Assembly: GCA_005884685.1 (NCBI GenBank)
Contig: VBAH01000048.1
Location: 1-64,000, forward strand
Length of the DNA stretch: 64,000 nucleotides
Direction: 5' to 3'
Source of the DNA: Alphaproteobacteria bacterium
GTDB lineage: Bacteria; Pseudomonadota; Alphaproteobacteria; Rhizobiales; Xanthobacteraceae
The translations under genes were made by a program, and so were the position numbers. Shown piece after piece: positions 9,287 through 17,501 of this stretch. Within the stretch, counting starts at the first letter, position 1, and each line of letters opens with the position of its first letter. The notes below the pieces were generated by a model that saw nothing but the letters and a program-made list of their open reading frames with translations, searched no databases and had not been told where the DNA came from.

Positions 9287-9366
9287 CGTTGGACATCGGA
9301 TCCGGCGCCGACCAGCGGCTGAGCCAGTCGAGGGGACCGATCGGCCTCGAATTGAAGGTGCCGTTG

Positions 9367-9402
9367 TGGTGAGATAGCCGGAGGTCGCCCGGAGCCTCAC
9401 CA
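9367..9402 (+). promoter_or_regulatory. Inverted repeat over the hmgA ribosome binding site
   Basis: TGGTGAG (9367-9373) is exactly complementary to CTCACCA (9396-9402), whose last base is the A of the hmgA start codon. The GGAG ribosome binding site (9391-9394) lies in the intervening loop, where CCGG pairs could add an inner stem. The structure could limit initiation. Confidence 0.35.
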
Positions 9403-10763
9403 TGGACGAACTGGTATCCTCAACGATCGGGTTGGCGCGCCCCGCGCACGGCCCGGCGGGCCCCGACTACATGTCGGGCTTCGGCAACACGTTCGAAACC
9501 GAAGCGCTGCCCGGCGCGCTGCCGGTCGGCCGCAACTCGCCGCAGAAGGTGAACTACGGGCTCTATGCCGAGCAGCTGTCCGGCTCGCCGTTCACGGCGC
9601 CGCAAGCCTCGAACCAGCGCTCCTGGCTCTATCGCATCCGTCCGGCCGTGCGCCACACCGGCCGCTTCGAGAAGATCGATCGCGCCCTGATGCGGACCGC
9701 GCCGGAGCGTGAGGACGGCGAATTGCCGATCGGCCAATTGCGCTGGGGGCCGCCGCCGCTGCCGAGCGCGGCGCTCACTTTCATCACCGGCTTGCGCACG
9801 ATGACCACGGCGGGCGACTGCGAAACCATGGCCGGCATGGCGGCGCACGTGGCGCTCGTGACCGCGCCCATGGTGCGCGAGCATTTCTACAATGCGGATG
9901 GCGAAATGCTGGTCGTTGCGCAGCACAACAGGCTGCGCTTCCGCACCGAGTTCGGCGTGATCGAGATCGAGCCGGGCGAGGTCTGCGTCATTCCGCGTGG
10001 CGTGATCTTCCGCGTCGAGCCGATCGGCGGCGCTGCACGCGCGTATGTGTGCGAGAACTACGGTGGCGGTTTCACGCTGCCGGATCGCGGGCCGATCGGC
10101 GCGAATTGCCTCGCCAACCCGCGCGATTTCCTCACCCCGGTTGCGTCATACGAGGATGGCGACGCCCCCCACACGCTGATCGTCAAATGGGGTGGCGAGC
10201 TCTACCGCACACGCGTGCAGCATTCTCCGATCGACGTGGTGGCGTGGCACGGCAATTATTATCCCTACAAATATGATCTGCGGCGCTTCGCGCCGGTCGG
10301 CGCGATCTCGTTCGACCACCCCGACCCGTCGATCTTCACCGTTATGACCTCGCCCTCGGAGACCGCCGGCACCGCCAACATCGACTTCGTGATTTTTCCC
10401 GAGCGCTGGGCGGTCGCCGAAAACACGTTCCGTCCGCCCTGGTATCATCGCAACATCATGTCGGAGTTCATGGGGCTGGTGTACGGCGTCTATGACGCCA
10501 AGCCCGAGGGCTTCGTTCCCGGCGGCATGAGCCTGCACAACCAGATGCTGCCGCATGGGCCGGACAGCGACGCGTTCGGCCACGCCAGCAGCGTCGAGCT
10601 GCAGCCGGTGAAGCTCACCAACACGCTTGCCTTCATGTTCGAGACGCGCTTCCGCCAGCGCGTGACGAAGTACGCGGCTGAGCTGGACACCTTGCAGGAC
10701 GACTACATCGACTGCTGGAGCGGGCTCGCCAAGCGTTTCAATCCGGGCAGACGCGAGCCGTAG
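9402..10763 (+). CDS. hmgA: Homogentisate 1,2-dioxygenase
   Basis: Iron-dependent ring-cleavage enzyme converting homogentisate to maleylacetoacetate, the step before MaiA. The 453-residue length matches the family. The N-terminus is highly characteristic: [20 protein letters not shown], then [14 protein letters not shown] and [13 protein letters not shown]. The C-terminal cupin carries the iron ligand region [20 protein letters not shown] and [19 protein letters not shown]. The ATG at 9402 has GGAG 7 bases upstream. Substrate flow to maiA (5.8-6.4 kb) is clear, though the genes are on opposite strands and separated by a P450 and a TadG-like gene. Palindromic repeats follow the gene. Confidence 0.98.
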   Translation: MDELVSSTIGLARPAHGPAGPDYMSGFGNTFETEALPGALPVGRNSPQKVNYGLYAEQLSGSPFTAPQASNQRSWLYRIRPAVRHTGRFEKIDRALMRTAPEREDGELPIGQLRWGPPPLPSAALTFITGLRTMTTAGDCETMAGMAAHVALVTAPMVREHFYNADGEMLVVAQHNRLRFRTEFGVIEIEPGEVCVIPRGVIFRVEPIGGAARAYVCENYGGGFTLPDRGPIGANCLANPRDFLTPVASYEDGDAPHTLIVKWGGELYRTRVQHSPIDVVAWHGNYYPYKYDLRRFAPVGAISFDHPDPSIFTVMTSPSETAGTANIDFVIFPERWAVAENTFRPPWYHRNIMSEFMGLVYGVYDAKPEGFVPGGMSLHNQMLPHGPDSDAFGHASSVELQPVKLTNTLAFMFETRFRQRVTKYAAELDTLQDDYIDCWSGLAKRFNPGRREP

Positions 10764-10765
10764 GC

Positions 10766-10850
10766 GTCAAGGCCGGGCTTGTCCCGGCCATCCACGACTT
10801 CACGTAATGGCCAAGACGTGGATGCCCGGCATAAGGCCGGGCATGACGAA
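10766..10850. repeat. Palindromic intergenic repeat, family B (CCGGGC type)
   Basis: GCCGGGCTTGTCCCGGC-type hairpin (about 10772-10788) followed by ATGCCCGGCATAAGGCCGGGCAT (10822-10844), with the shared words CCATCCACG and AGACGTGGATG between them. The same element recurs at 42.87-42.99 kb. Confidence 0.8.
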
Positions 10851-10949
10851 GGATGGGAGGATGATAGGGCTTGCTGACCGCATCCGCCCGATTTTCGGCA
10901 CGATCGAGCAGGAGGTGGTACGCTGCGCCGCTCAGGGGGGAGCTACGCC

Positions 10950-11396
10950 ATGCCCGACTCGCCAAAACTTCTCATCCCGCCGCTTGGCCGCCTCTACGCG
11001 ATTTTCGCGCCCATCACCGAGCCACTGATCCGGCTGATCGCCGGCGGCTCGCTCGCGTTTCACGGCTATCAGATCCTGTTCGGCAACATCGAAGGGGCGG
11101 GGCGCTTCTTCGAAAGCGTCGGCTTCGAGAACGGCCTGATGTGGGCCTGGATCGTCGGCATCCTGCAATTCGTCTGCGGGATACTACTTGCGATCGGATT
11201 GTTCACGCGGCTCGCCGCGGGGCCGATCATCGTTTTCATGATCGTCGCCATCGTCACCTATCACTGGGAGAACGGCTACAACTGGGAAGCGCGCGGCATC
11301 GAATATCCCTTGTTCTGGGCGATCGTCGTGTTTCACTTTCTGGTGCACGGCGGCGGGCGGTGGTCCGTCGATGCGCTGCTCGGACGCGAGATCTGA
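10950..11396 (+). CDS. DoxX family membrane protein (copy 1)
   Basis: 148-residue protein with four predicted membrane helices and the DoxX signature spread over LIAGGSLAFHGYQILFGN, FVCGILLAIGLFTRLAAGP and IIVFMIVAIVTYHWENGY. DoxX proteins are linked in other bacteria to redox or thiosulfate-related membrane functions, but the biochemical role here is unknown. GGGGGGAG sits about 8 bases before the ATG. It is followed by a second DoxX gene 83 bp downstream with similar layout (LFTRxAA, IVFMIVAI, GGGxxSxDxLLGREx ending), so the pair looks like a local duplication. Confidence 0.88.
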   Translation: MPDSPKLLIPPLGRLYAIFAPITEPLIRLIAGGSLAFHGYQILFGNIEGAGRFFESVGFENGLMWAWIVGILQFVCGILLAIGLFTRLAAGPIIVFMIVAIVTYHWENGYNWEARGIEYPLFWAIVVFHFLVHGGGRWSVDALLGREI

Positions 11397-11479
11397 CCTC
11401 TTCGCACGCCCTGTCGTTGTGCTAGCTTTCCGCTATGGCCGCCCTTGCAATGCGCGGCCGACGATGGGGGGACGACACC

Positions 11480-11935
11480 ATGGCCGAGCCGCGCCGCTAC
11501 ATTCCTGCACTTGCACCGATCTACGACAGGCTCACACCGTTCGCGCTGCCGATCCTGCGCATAGGGATCGGGCTGATCCTGATCCCGCACGGCGCGCAGA
11601 AGCTGTTCGGCTGGTTCGGCGGCATGGGCTTCGAAAAGTTCACCGCTTTGTTCAATACGCTCGGCTACCGGCCGGGCGCGGTTTGGGTCACGCTGGTGGC
11701 GTTGACCGAATTCGTCGGCGGCATCCTGCTGGTGCTCGGACTGTTCACGCGCGCCGCCGCGCTTGCACTTGTGATCTTCATGATCGTCGCCGTGCACTTC
11801 ACCTCGGGGAAAGGGTTCTTCTGGACGGCAGGCGGACTTGAGTACTCGCTGCTCATTCTGCTGGTGGGACTTGTCTTCCTCATCCGCGGCGGCGGCGAGT
11901 ACTCGCTCGACCGCAGGCTTGGCCGCGAGCTTTGA
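11480..11935 (+). CDS. DoxX family membrane protein (copy 2)
   Basis: 151-residue four-helix membrane protein, paralogous to the preceding gene: LRIGIGLILIPHGAQKLFGW, EFVGGILLVLGLFTRAAA, LVIFMIVAVHF and the C-terminal GGGEYSLDRRLGREL. I prefer ATG 11480 (MAEPRRYIPAL) since GGGGG lies about 10 bases upstream; an ATG at 11435 in the same frame is possible. A VOC-family gene follows 5 bp after the stop, so the two DoxX genes and the VOC gene probably form one transcript. No function beyond the family can be read. Confidence 0.88.
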   Translation: MAEPRRYIPALAPIYDRLTPFALPILRIGIGLILIPHGAQKLFGWFGGMGFEKFTALFNTLGYRPGAVWVTLVALTEFVGGILLVLGLFTRAAALALVIFMIVAVHFTSGKGFFWTAGGLEYSLLILLVGLVFLIRGGGEYSLDRRLGREL

Positions 11936-11940
11936 AATCG

Positions 11941-12351
11941 ATGTACAGTCACGTCACGGTGGGCACGTCGCAGATGAACCGGGCGATGCGGTTCTATGAC
12001 GCCGTGCTCGCGACGCTCGGGATGAAGCGCAAGCGCACGTTCAAGATCGCGATCAGCTACGCGCCGCCGGATTTCCCGGGCGTCAACGAGCCGTTCTGGG
12101 TGGTGCGCCCTTACGACAAGAAGGAGGCGACGCCCGGCAACGGCGTGACCGTCGCGTTCGATGCCCCGACGCGCGCAGCGGTGGACGCCTTTCACGCCGC
12201 CGCGCTCGCCGCGGGCGCAACCGACGCAGGTCCGCCGGGGATGCGCGAGCATTATCACCCGAATTATTACGGCGCCTACGTGCGCGACCCCGACGGCAAC
12301 AAGCTATGCGTGGTGTGCCACCAGCCGGCGGCGGCCGCTGCCGCCGATTAG
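11941..12351 (+). CDS. VOC (glyoxalase/bleomycin resistance) family protein
   Basis: 136-residue single-module member of the vicinal oxygen chelate superfamily. It starts MYSHVTVGTSQMNRAMRFYDAVLATLG, the usual beta-alpha opening with a metal-ligand His, and ends with AYVRDPDGNKLCVVCH, the typical RDPDGN strand. An in-frame TTG overlapping the DoxX stop would add three residues; the ATG is more likely. A related VOC protein, sharing FYxAVL, FHAAALAxG and RDPDGN, is encoded at 19.4 kb. Members bind divalent metal and act on small molecules or electrophiles; the substrate here is unknown. Confidence 0.87.
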   Translation: MYSHVTVGTSQMNRAMRFYDAVLATLGMKRKRTFKIAISYAPPDFPGVNEPFWVVRPYDKKEATPGNGVTVAFDAPTRAAVDAFHAAALAAGATDAGPPGMREHYHPNYYGAYVRDPDGNKLCVVCHQPAAAAAAD

Positions 12352-12411
12352 GCCTTCCGGAATTTCATGGCCGTTCCCATATGTGCGCCGACTTGGACAA
12401 GGGTGCACCCG

Positions 12412-12924
12412 ATGAAACGCTTGGCCGTCCTGGCTTTCATGCTTGTTCTGACCACGCTCGCGCCGCTTGCGCGGGCAGCCGACGACCCGGATCTCATCTT
12501 CCGCAAGTCGACGGTGTTTCACCTGATGTCGCCGAACGACAAGCTTGCGACCTACGGGATCGACGATCCGGTCGTCGAGGGCGTCGCCTGTCATTTCACG
12601 GCGCCGGAGCGCGGCGGCTGGAAGGGTTGGGCGGGCTTCGCCGAGGAGGTCTCCGACATCTCGCTCGCCTGCCGGCAAATCGGGCCGATCAAGTTCACCG
12701 GGAAGTTCGAGCAGGGCGAGGACGTCTTTCGCAGGCGACGGTCGCTGTTGTTCAAGAAGATGCAGATCGTGCGCGGCTGCGACGCGAAGCGTAACGTGCT
12801 GGTCTACATGGTGTACTCCGACCGGCTGATCGAGGGCTCGCCGAAGAACTCGACCTCGACGGTGCCGATCATGCCCTGGGGCACGGGCGACGTGCCGAAA
12901 TGCGCGGATTGGGTGGAGAAATAG
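12412..12924 (+). CDS. creA: CreA family periplasmic protein
   Basis: 170 residues with a signal peptide (MKRLAVLAFMLVLTTLAPLA then RAADD). The mature part matches the CreA family: STVFHLMSPNDKLATYGIDD, VEGVACHFTAPERGGWKGW, VSDISLACRQIGPI, and LVYMVYSDRLIEGSPKNSTS near the C-terminus. Conserved cysteines are in GVACHF, LACRQ, VRGCD and PKCADW. E. coli CreA is 157 residues and of unknown function. The ATG at 12412 follows GGGTGCACCC, a weak ribosome binding site; upstream in-frame ATG 12367 would destroy the signal peptide position. It lies 60 bp after the VOC gene. Confidence 0.9.
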   Translation: MKRLAVLAFMLVLTTLAPLARAADDPDLIFRKSTVFHLMSPNDKLATYGIDDPVVEGVACHFTAPERGGWKGWAGFAEEVSDISLACRQIGPIKFTGKFEQGEDVFRRRRSLLFKKMQIVRGCDAKRNVLVYMVYSDRLIEGSPKNSTSTVPIMPWGTGDVPKCADWVEK

Positions 12925-12932
12925 CTCGTTTC

Positions 12933-13000
12933 CGCTCATGCCAGCGAAAGCGGGCCTCCAGAAAATCAAGAAATGGGTCCCCGCTTTCGCGGGGACGAGC
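12933..13000. repeat. Palindromic intergenic repeat, family A (inverted order)
   Basis: Imperfect CATGCCAGCGAAAGCGGGC (about 12937-12955) followed by perfect GTCCCCGCTTTCGCGGGGAC (12977-12996). This is the reverse orientation of the element at 3.47 kb, with a similar 20-bp linker, lying between convergent genes. Confidence 0.8.
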
Positions 13001-13012
13001 GCTTCCAGCGGA

Positions 13013-13321
13013 TCAGCGCGAGCACTCGATCGCGACGAAGCTGTCGCAGCTGCCGGAGCAGGCGTTCTTCCCGCTGGTGGGGACCGCACCGGTGATCTCG
13101 TCGCGCTCGACCCTGCGGAACGACTTGGCCTGCAGGAACGACTGCGACTCGCAATAGGCGCGTGCGACCGTCGTGCCGCAAGGCTCGCCATTGGCGAGAC
13201 AGCGGTCGATGCCGTAACCGTCCGGATTGTTCGCGATAATGAACGTGCGGTTCTCGGCCGCCGCCGGCGCCGCCACCAGCGCAGCCGCAACGGCCGCCCC
13301 CAATGCCCCGAAAAGCCGCAT
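13013..13321 (-). CDS. Small secreted cysteine-containing protein, hypothetical
   Basis: 102 residues. MRLFGALGAAVAAALVAAPA then AAENRT is a clear signal peptide. The mature part has six cysteines (DRCLANGEPCG, ARAYCESQSF, NACSGSCDS, AIECSR), suggesting up to three disulfides in the periplasm or outside the cell. I do not recognise a named domain. It converges with creA across a palindromic repeat. The signal peptide and cysteine spacing make it a believable gene; function unknown. Confidence 0.7.
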   Translation of the reverse strand: MRLFGALGAAVAAALVAAPAAAENRTFIIANNPDGYGIDRCLANGEPCGTTVARAYCESQSFLQAKSFRRVERDEITGAVPTSGKNACSGSCDSFVAIECSR

Positions 13322-13411
13322 GGCCCATCCTCCGGCCGCAAAAAGCCGATACCGCCGCAGCCTAGGCGCGCGACGTTGACACTTCGTTAACCGTGCGGGG
13401 ACGCTCGCCGC

Positions 13412-13603
13412 TCAGTGGAGAACTTGCGACTGCGGTCTGGCGCGAACGAGGATCGGGTCGCGCAGGCCGAAGCCGGGGACGCCGATGAGCTCGTCGAGGT
13501 CGGGGAGCAGCACATAGGTCTGCACGCCCTCGGCGCCAGGTAATGGCGCGACCGGTCGAAGCTCGACCTGTCCGAAGGGGGTGCGCAGGAGCGGATTGCT
13601 CAT
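13412..13603 (-). CDS. Short hypothetical protein (63 residues)
   Basis: MSNPLLRTPFGQVELRPVAP opens a 63-residue reading frame containing LLPDLDELIGVPGFGLRDPI. A GGGACC ribosome-binding-like sequence lies about 6 bases before the ATG. There is no signal peptide, helix or cysteine motif. It occupies an otherwise gene-free stretch between the secreted protein and cysS. Support is from ribosome site and position only, so it is tentative. Confidence 0.4.
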   Translation of the reverse strand: MSNPLLRTPFGQVELRPVAPLPGAEGVQTYVLLPDLDELIGVPGFGLRDPILVRARPQSQVLH

Positions 13604-13794
13604 GATCTGGTCCCAAAAGACATGCCCGATTGGGGCATGCCGCCCTCATTAGTCGCTTATCGCGCCACGAGGTTCATCGGTTTCCCACCCGCTTATGAGA
13701 TTCCTGGGTTAACCCGGCTGAAATCGGGAGGCTTCTGGATGATCCCGGGCATTGTTGCGGCGGGATCGTGGCGCAGCCTGCGGCCGGGAAATGC

Positions 13795-13823
13795 TTGACG
13801 GAATGCCGATCCGGTCCGATAAC
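13795..13823 (+). promoter_or_regulatory. Sigma70-type promoter for the cysS operon
   Basis: TTGACG (13795-13800), a 17-base spacer and GATAAC (13818-13823): near-consensus boxes at ideal spacing. Transcription would begin near 13830, leaving a leader of about 130 bases before cysS. Confidence 0.5.
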
Positions 13824-13876
13824 CGCCGCAATGCGCGGCCTTAACGCAATCTGCGGCATTTGCCGGGAGATTATTC

Positions 13877-13961
13877 GCTAGCTTCACAAGCTGGCTGCGG
13901 CCGTCTTTTCTCAAAATTCGAGACCAAAAGGACGCCCGGCCAGCAAGGCCGAAGGGCGTCC
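13877..13961 (+). promoter_or_regulatory. Structured leader with ribosome-site hairpin before cysS
   Basis: First hairpin: GCTAGCTT (13877-13884), loop CAC, AAGCTGGC (13888-13895). Second: GGACGCCC (13930-13937) pairs with GGGCGTCC (13954-13961), and the inner GGCC/GGCC adds 4 bp with an AGCAA loop. The probable ribosome binding site GAAGGG (13951-13956) is partly inside this second stem, which ends one base before the ATG. Sequence shows the pairing; regulation is inferred. Confidence 0.4.
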
Positions 13962-13962
13962 G

Positions 13963-15309
13963 ATGGAATTGAAGTTGTACGATACGCTGACACGCGAGAA
14001 GCGGATGTTTGCCCCGCTCGATCCCTCACGCGTGCGCATGTATGTGTGCGGCCCGACGGTCTACGACTTTGCCCACATCGGCAATGCGCGGCCGGTCATC
14101 GTGTTCGACGTGCTGTTCCGTCTGCTCCGTCATCTCTACGGCGTGGACAAGGTCACGTACGTGCGCAACATTACCGACGTCGACGACAAGATCAATGCGC
14201 GCGCGGCCGAGCGCGGCGTTGCGATCCGCGAACTGACCGAGGAAACCTACAGGAATTTCGTCGAGGACGTGGCGGCGCTCGGCTGCTTGGCCCCGACGGT
14301 CGAGCCGCGCGCGACCGAGCACATCAGTGAAATGAAGACGCTGATCGAGCGGCTGATCGCCTCGGGCAACGCCTACGTGGCCGAGGAACACGTGCTGTTC
14401 TCGGTGCCCTCGATGCCGGAGTACGGACGGCTGTCGAAGCGCTCGCTCGACGAGATGGTGGCCGGGGCGCGCGTGGACGTCGCGCCCTACAAGCGCGACC
14501 CGATGGATTTCGTGCTGTGGAAGCCGTCGAAGACTGGCGAGCCGGGCTGGCCGTCGCCAGCCGGCATCGCGGCGCCCGGCCGCCCGGGCTGGCACATCGA
14601 GTGCTCGGCGATGAGCTGGAAGCATCTGGGCGAAACCTTCGACATCCACGGCGGCGGGATCGATCTCGAATTTCCCCACCACGAGAACGAGATCGCGCAG
14701 TCGCGCTGCGCCTTCCATACGCCGCTGATGGCGAATTTCTGGATGCACAACGGCTTCCTGCAGGTCGAAGGCGAGAAGATGTCGAAGAGCCTCGGCAACT
14801 TCTTCACCATCCGCGAGGTGCTCGCCGACTGGCAGGGCGATGTGATCCGTCTCGCAATGCTTTCAAGCCATTATCGCCAGCCGATCAACTGGACTGTGAA
14901 AGGCTTGGAGGAGGCCGAGAAGGCGCTTGCGAACTTCTTCGACGCGGCCTCGGCGGACGCGGAGCCGCGCCCGGCACCGGGCGTGCTGGAAGCATTGGCC
15001 GACGATCTCAATACGCCGAAGGCGATCAGCGAAATGCACGCGCTGCGCAATGCTGCCGGCCGCAAGGCATTGGCCGGCACGCTCGCCTTCTTCGGCTTCC
15101 GCCAGGGTGCCTTTGCCCAGTGGCGCGATGCGAGCGTGCCGGCACCGGCCCTGCCGGTGGACGAAATCGACCGCCGCATCGCGGCCCGGCTTTCCGCGCG
15201 CCAGGCCAGGAACTTCGCGGAGGCCGATCGCATCCGCGATGAACTGGCCGCGCTCGGCGTCGTGCTGAAGGACTCCAAGGACGGCACGACCTGGGAGCTG
15301 GCGCGATGA
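13963..15309 (+). CDS. cysS: Cysteine--tRNA ligase
   Basis: Charges tRNA-Cys with cysteine in the cytoplasm. 448 residues with class I synthetase signatures: the HIGH-type motif FAHIGNARP following [10 protein letters not shown], the zinc-site residues Cys29 in YVCGPT, Cys in HIECSAMSW and the His in [10 protein letters not shown], and the KMSKS motif EKMSKSLGN. The C-terminal anticodon-binding part ends [20 protein letters not shown]. The ATG follows a hairpin that contains the likely ribosome binding site. The last codons overlap the start of the GNAT gene (ATGATG), indicating translational coupling in a cysS-GNAT-cimA operon. Confidence 0.98.
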   Translation: MELKLYDTLTREKRMFAPLDPSRVRMYVCGPTVYDFAHIGNARPVIVFDVLFRLLRHLYGVDKVTYVRNITDVDDKINARAAERGVAIRELTEETYRNFVEDVAALGCLAPTVEPRATEHISEMKTLIERLIASGNAYVAEEHVLFSVPSMPEYGRLSKRSLDEMVAGARVDVAPYKRDPMDFVLWKPSKTGEPGWPSPAGIAAPGRPGWHIECSAMSWKHLGETFDIHGGGIDLEFPHHENEIAQSRCAFHTPLMANFWMHNGFLQVEGEKMSKSLGNFFTIREVLADWQGDVIRLAMLSSHYRQPINWTVKGLEEAEKALANFFDAASADAEPRPAPGVLEALADDLNTPKAISEMHALRNAAGRKALAGTLAFFGFRQGAFAQWRDASVPAPALPVDEIDRRIAARLSARQARNFAEADRIRDELAALGVVLKDSKDGTTWELAR

Positions 15310-15812
15310 TGGCCCGCGCGCATCCGGAATTCGCCCTGCGCCCGTTCCTCATCGAGGACACGCCGCTGCTCGCCGAGATCTTCCGTGCGAGCATCGAGGA
15401 ACTGACCGGCGACGATTACACCGAGGGTCAGCAGCGGGCGTGGGCTTCGGCGGCGGACAACGAGAAGGCCTTCGCCAGGCGGCTTTCCGGCCAGCTCACG
15501 CTGATCGCCACGATGAACGGTTCGCCGATCGGATTTGCCTCGCTCGCCAGCAATGAGACGATCGACTTGATCTACGTTCATCCGGCCGTGGTGGGGCAGG
15601 GCGCCGGCACCATGCTGGTCGATGCGTTGGCAAAACTCGCCGCCGCGCGCGGCGGAAAGCGCCTGACCGCCGACGTCAGCGACAGCGCGCAGGACTTCTT
15701 CAAAAAGCGTGGCTTCACCGCGCAGCAGCGCAATACGGTGCTGCGCGGCGGCGAATGGCTCGCCAACACCACAATGGAGAAGACGCTCGCCGCGAAAGAG
15801 GCTGCCGCATGA
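15306..15812 (+). CDS. GNAT family N-acetyltransferase
   Basis: 168-residue acetyl-CoA-dependent acetyltransferase. The N-terminus [20 protein letters not shown] is typical of GNATs; the acetyl-CoA loop appears at [20 protein letters not shown], with the Q/RxxGxG/A element VGQGAGT. The C-terminal beta-alpha piece is [14 protein letters not shown]. The substrate cannot be predicted. It overlaps cysS by 4 bp and the downstream cimA by 4 bp (ATGA), so all three are likely translated from one message. Met1 or Met2 could be the start. Confidence 0.92.
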   Translation: MMARAHPEFALRPFLIEDTPLLAEIFRASIEELTGDDYTEGQQRAWASAADNEKAFARRLSGQLTLIATMNGSPIGFASLASNETIDLIYVHPAVVGQGAGTMLVDALAKLAAARGGKRLTADVSDSAQDFFKKRGFTAQQRNTVLRGGEWLANTTMEKTLAAKEAAA

Positions 15813-17404
15813 GCAAGGAGCGCCTCTATCTGTTCGACACCACGCTGCGCGACGGCGCGCAGATGAACGGGGTCGATTTCACGTTGCACGACAAGCTCGC
15901 CATCGCGAAGCTGCTCGACGGCCTCGGCATCGATTACATCGAGGGCGGCTATCCGGGAGCGAACCCGACCGACACCGAATTGTTCGGCGAAAAGCGCAAC
16001 GTCGGCGCGACCTTCACGGCTTTCGGCATGACGCGGCGGCCCGGCCGCTCCACCTCGAACGATCCCGGGCTCGCGACCTTGCTCGCGGCACAGGCCGATG
16101 CGATCTGTTTCGTGGCCAAGTCCTGGGACTACCACGTGCGCGTCGCGCTCGAGACCACCGAGGAGGAAAACCTCGCCTCGATCCGCGACAGCGTGCAGGC
16201 CGCAAAACAAAAAGGCCGCGAGGTGCTGATCGACTGCGAACACTTCTTCGACGGCTACAAGGCCAATCCGAGGTATGCGTTGGCCTGCGCCAAGAGCGCG
16301 CACGAATCCGGCGCGCGCTGGGTCGTGCTGTGCGACACCAACGGCGGAACGCTGCCGCACGAGGTCGAGGCGATCGTCGGCGAGGTGGTGAGGCATGTGC
16401 CGGGCGACCATGTCGGCATCCACGCGCATAACGACACCGAGCAGGCGGTGGCGAACTCACTCGCCGCGGTGCGCGCGGGCGCGCGCCAGATCCAGGGCAC
16501 GCTCAACGGGCTGGGCGAGCGCTGCGGCAATGCCAACCTCGTCTCGATCATCCCGACCTTGAAGCTGAAGCCGGAGTTTGCCGCGAGATTCGAAATTGGG
16601 ATATCTGACGATAGGCTGAAAACGCTGGCGCACGTCTCGCACACGATCGACGAGATGCTCAATCGCGCGCCGAACCGCCACGCGCCCTATGTCGGCGAGA
16701 GCGCCTTCGCCACCAAGGCGGGCATTCATGCTTCCGCGATCGCCAAGGACCCGGCGACCTACGAGCACGTGCTGCCGGATCTCGTCGGCAACGAGCGCAA
16801 GATTTTGGTCTCGGATCAGGCCGGCCGCTCGAACGTGCTCTCCGAACTCGAACGCATCGGGCTTGTCGTCGACAAGAATGACCCGCGCATCACCCGCCTG
16901 CTCGACGAGGTGAAGGAGCGCGAGGCGGCCGGTTTTGCCTACGAGGCGGCGGATGCCTCGTTCGAGCTGCTGGCGCGGCGCGTGCTCGGGCGCGTGCCGG
17001 AGTATTTTGCGGTCGAGAAGTTCGACGTGAGCGTCGAGCAGCGCATCAACGCGGTCGGCGAGCGCATCACCGTCTCGATGGCGATCGTGAAGGTGCAGGT
17101 CGGGCAGGAGAGTATGATCTCGGCCGCCGAAGGCAACGGGCCGGTGAATGCGCTCGACGTCGCGCTGCGCAAGGACCTCGGCAAATACCAGAAATACATC
17201 GGCGGGCTGGAGCTGACGGATTATCGCGTGCGTATCCTCAACGGCGGCACCGAGGCCGTGACGCGCGTGCTGATCGAGAGTCAGGACGAGACCGGCGAGC
17301 GCTGGACCACGATCGGCGTGTCGCCCAACATCATCGATGCGTCGTTCCAGGCGCTGATGGATTCGATCGTGTACAAATTGGTCAAGTCCGGCGCGCCGGC
17401 ATGA
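15809..17404 (+). CDS. cimA: Citramalate synthase
   Basis: Condenses pyruvate with acetyl-CoA to (R)-citramalate, the threonine-independent entry to isoleucine. 531 residues, the length expected of CimA rather than the longer or shorter LeuA forms. The N-terminal HMGL-like barrel starts YLFDTTLRDGAQMNGVDF; further signatures are CDTNGGTLPHE, HAHNDTEQAVAN and GTLNGLGERCGNANL. The C-terminal regulatory LeuA-allosteric domain begins around residue 400. ATG 15809 overlaps the GNAT stop; the in-frame ATG 54 bases earlier has no homology. A 2-isopropylmalate synthase role is possible but the opening motif and length favour CimA. Confidence 0.93.
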   Translation: MSKERLYLFDTTLRDGAQMNGVDFTLHDKLAIAKLLDGLGIDYIEGGYPGANPTDTELFGEKRNVGATFTAFGMTRRPGRSTSNDPGLATLLAAQADAICFVAKSWDYHVRVALETTEEENLASIRDSVQAAKQKGREVLIDCEHFFDGYKANPRYALACAKSAHESGARWVVLCDTNGGTLPHEVEAIVGEVVRHVPGDHVGIHAHNDTEQAVANSLAAVRAGARQIQGTLNGLGERCGNANLVSIIPTLKLKPEFAARFEIGISDDRLKTLAHVSHTIDEMLNRAPNRHAPYVGESAFATKAGIHASAIAKDPATYEHVLPDLVGNERKILVSDQAGRSNVLSELERIGLVVDKNDPRITRLLDEVKEREAAGFAYEAADASFELLARRVLGRVPEYFAVEKFDVSVEQRINAVGERITVSMAIVKVQVGQESMISAAEGNGPVNALDVALRKDLGKYQKYIGGLELTDYRVRILNGGTEAVTRVLIESQDETGERWTTIGVSPNIIDASFQALMDSIVYKLVKSGAPA

Positions 17405-17501
17405 CCCTGGCGCGCGAGTTGCGATCCGCCGGCCAGCTCCTATCGTCCGGTCGTATTTTGGTCTAAGAGTTCGCCGGCCGAATAATCCACAGTGGCACGA
17501 C

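Larger units (their letters stand above)
13604..13962. other. 359-bp gene-free region upstream of cysS
   Basis: Contains the palindrome GGGTTAACCC (13706-13715), a good sigma70-type promoter (13795-13823) and the structured cysS leader. No credible coding frame was seen on either strand. Confidence 0.6.

Noticed and set aside
13860-13962. T-box riboswitch before cysS
   Set aside because: No T-box sequence or specifier-loop arrangement, and no terminator/antiterminator pair with a U run.
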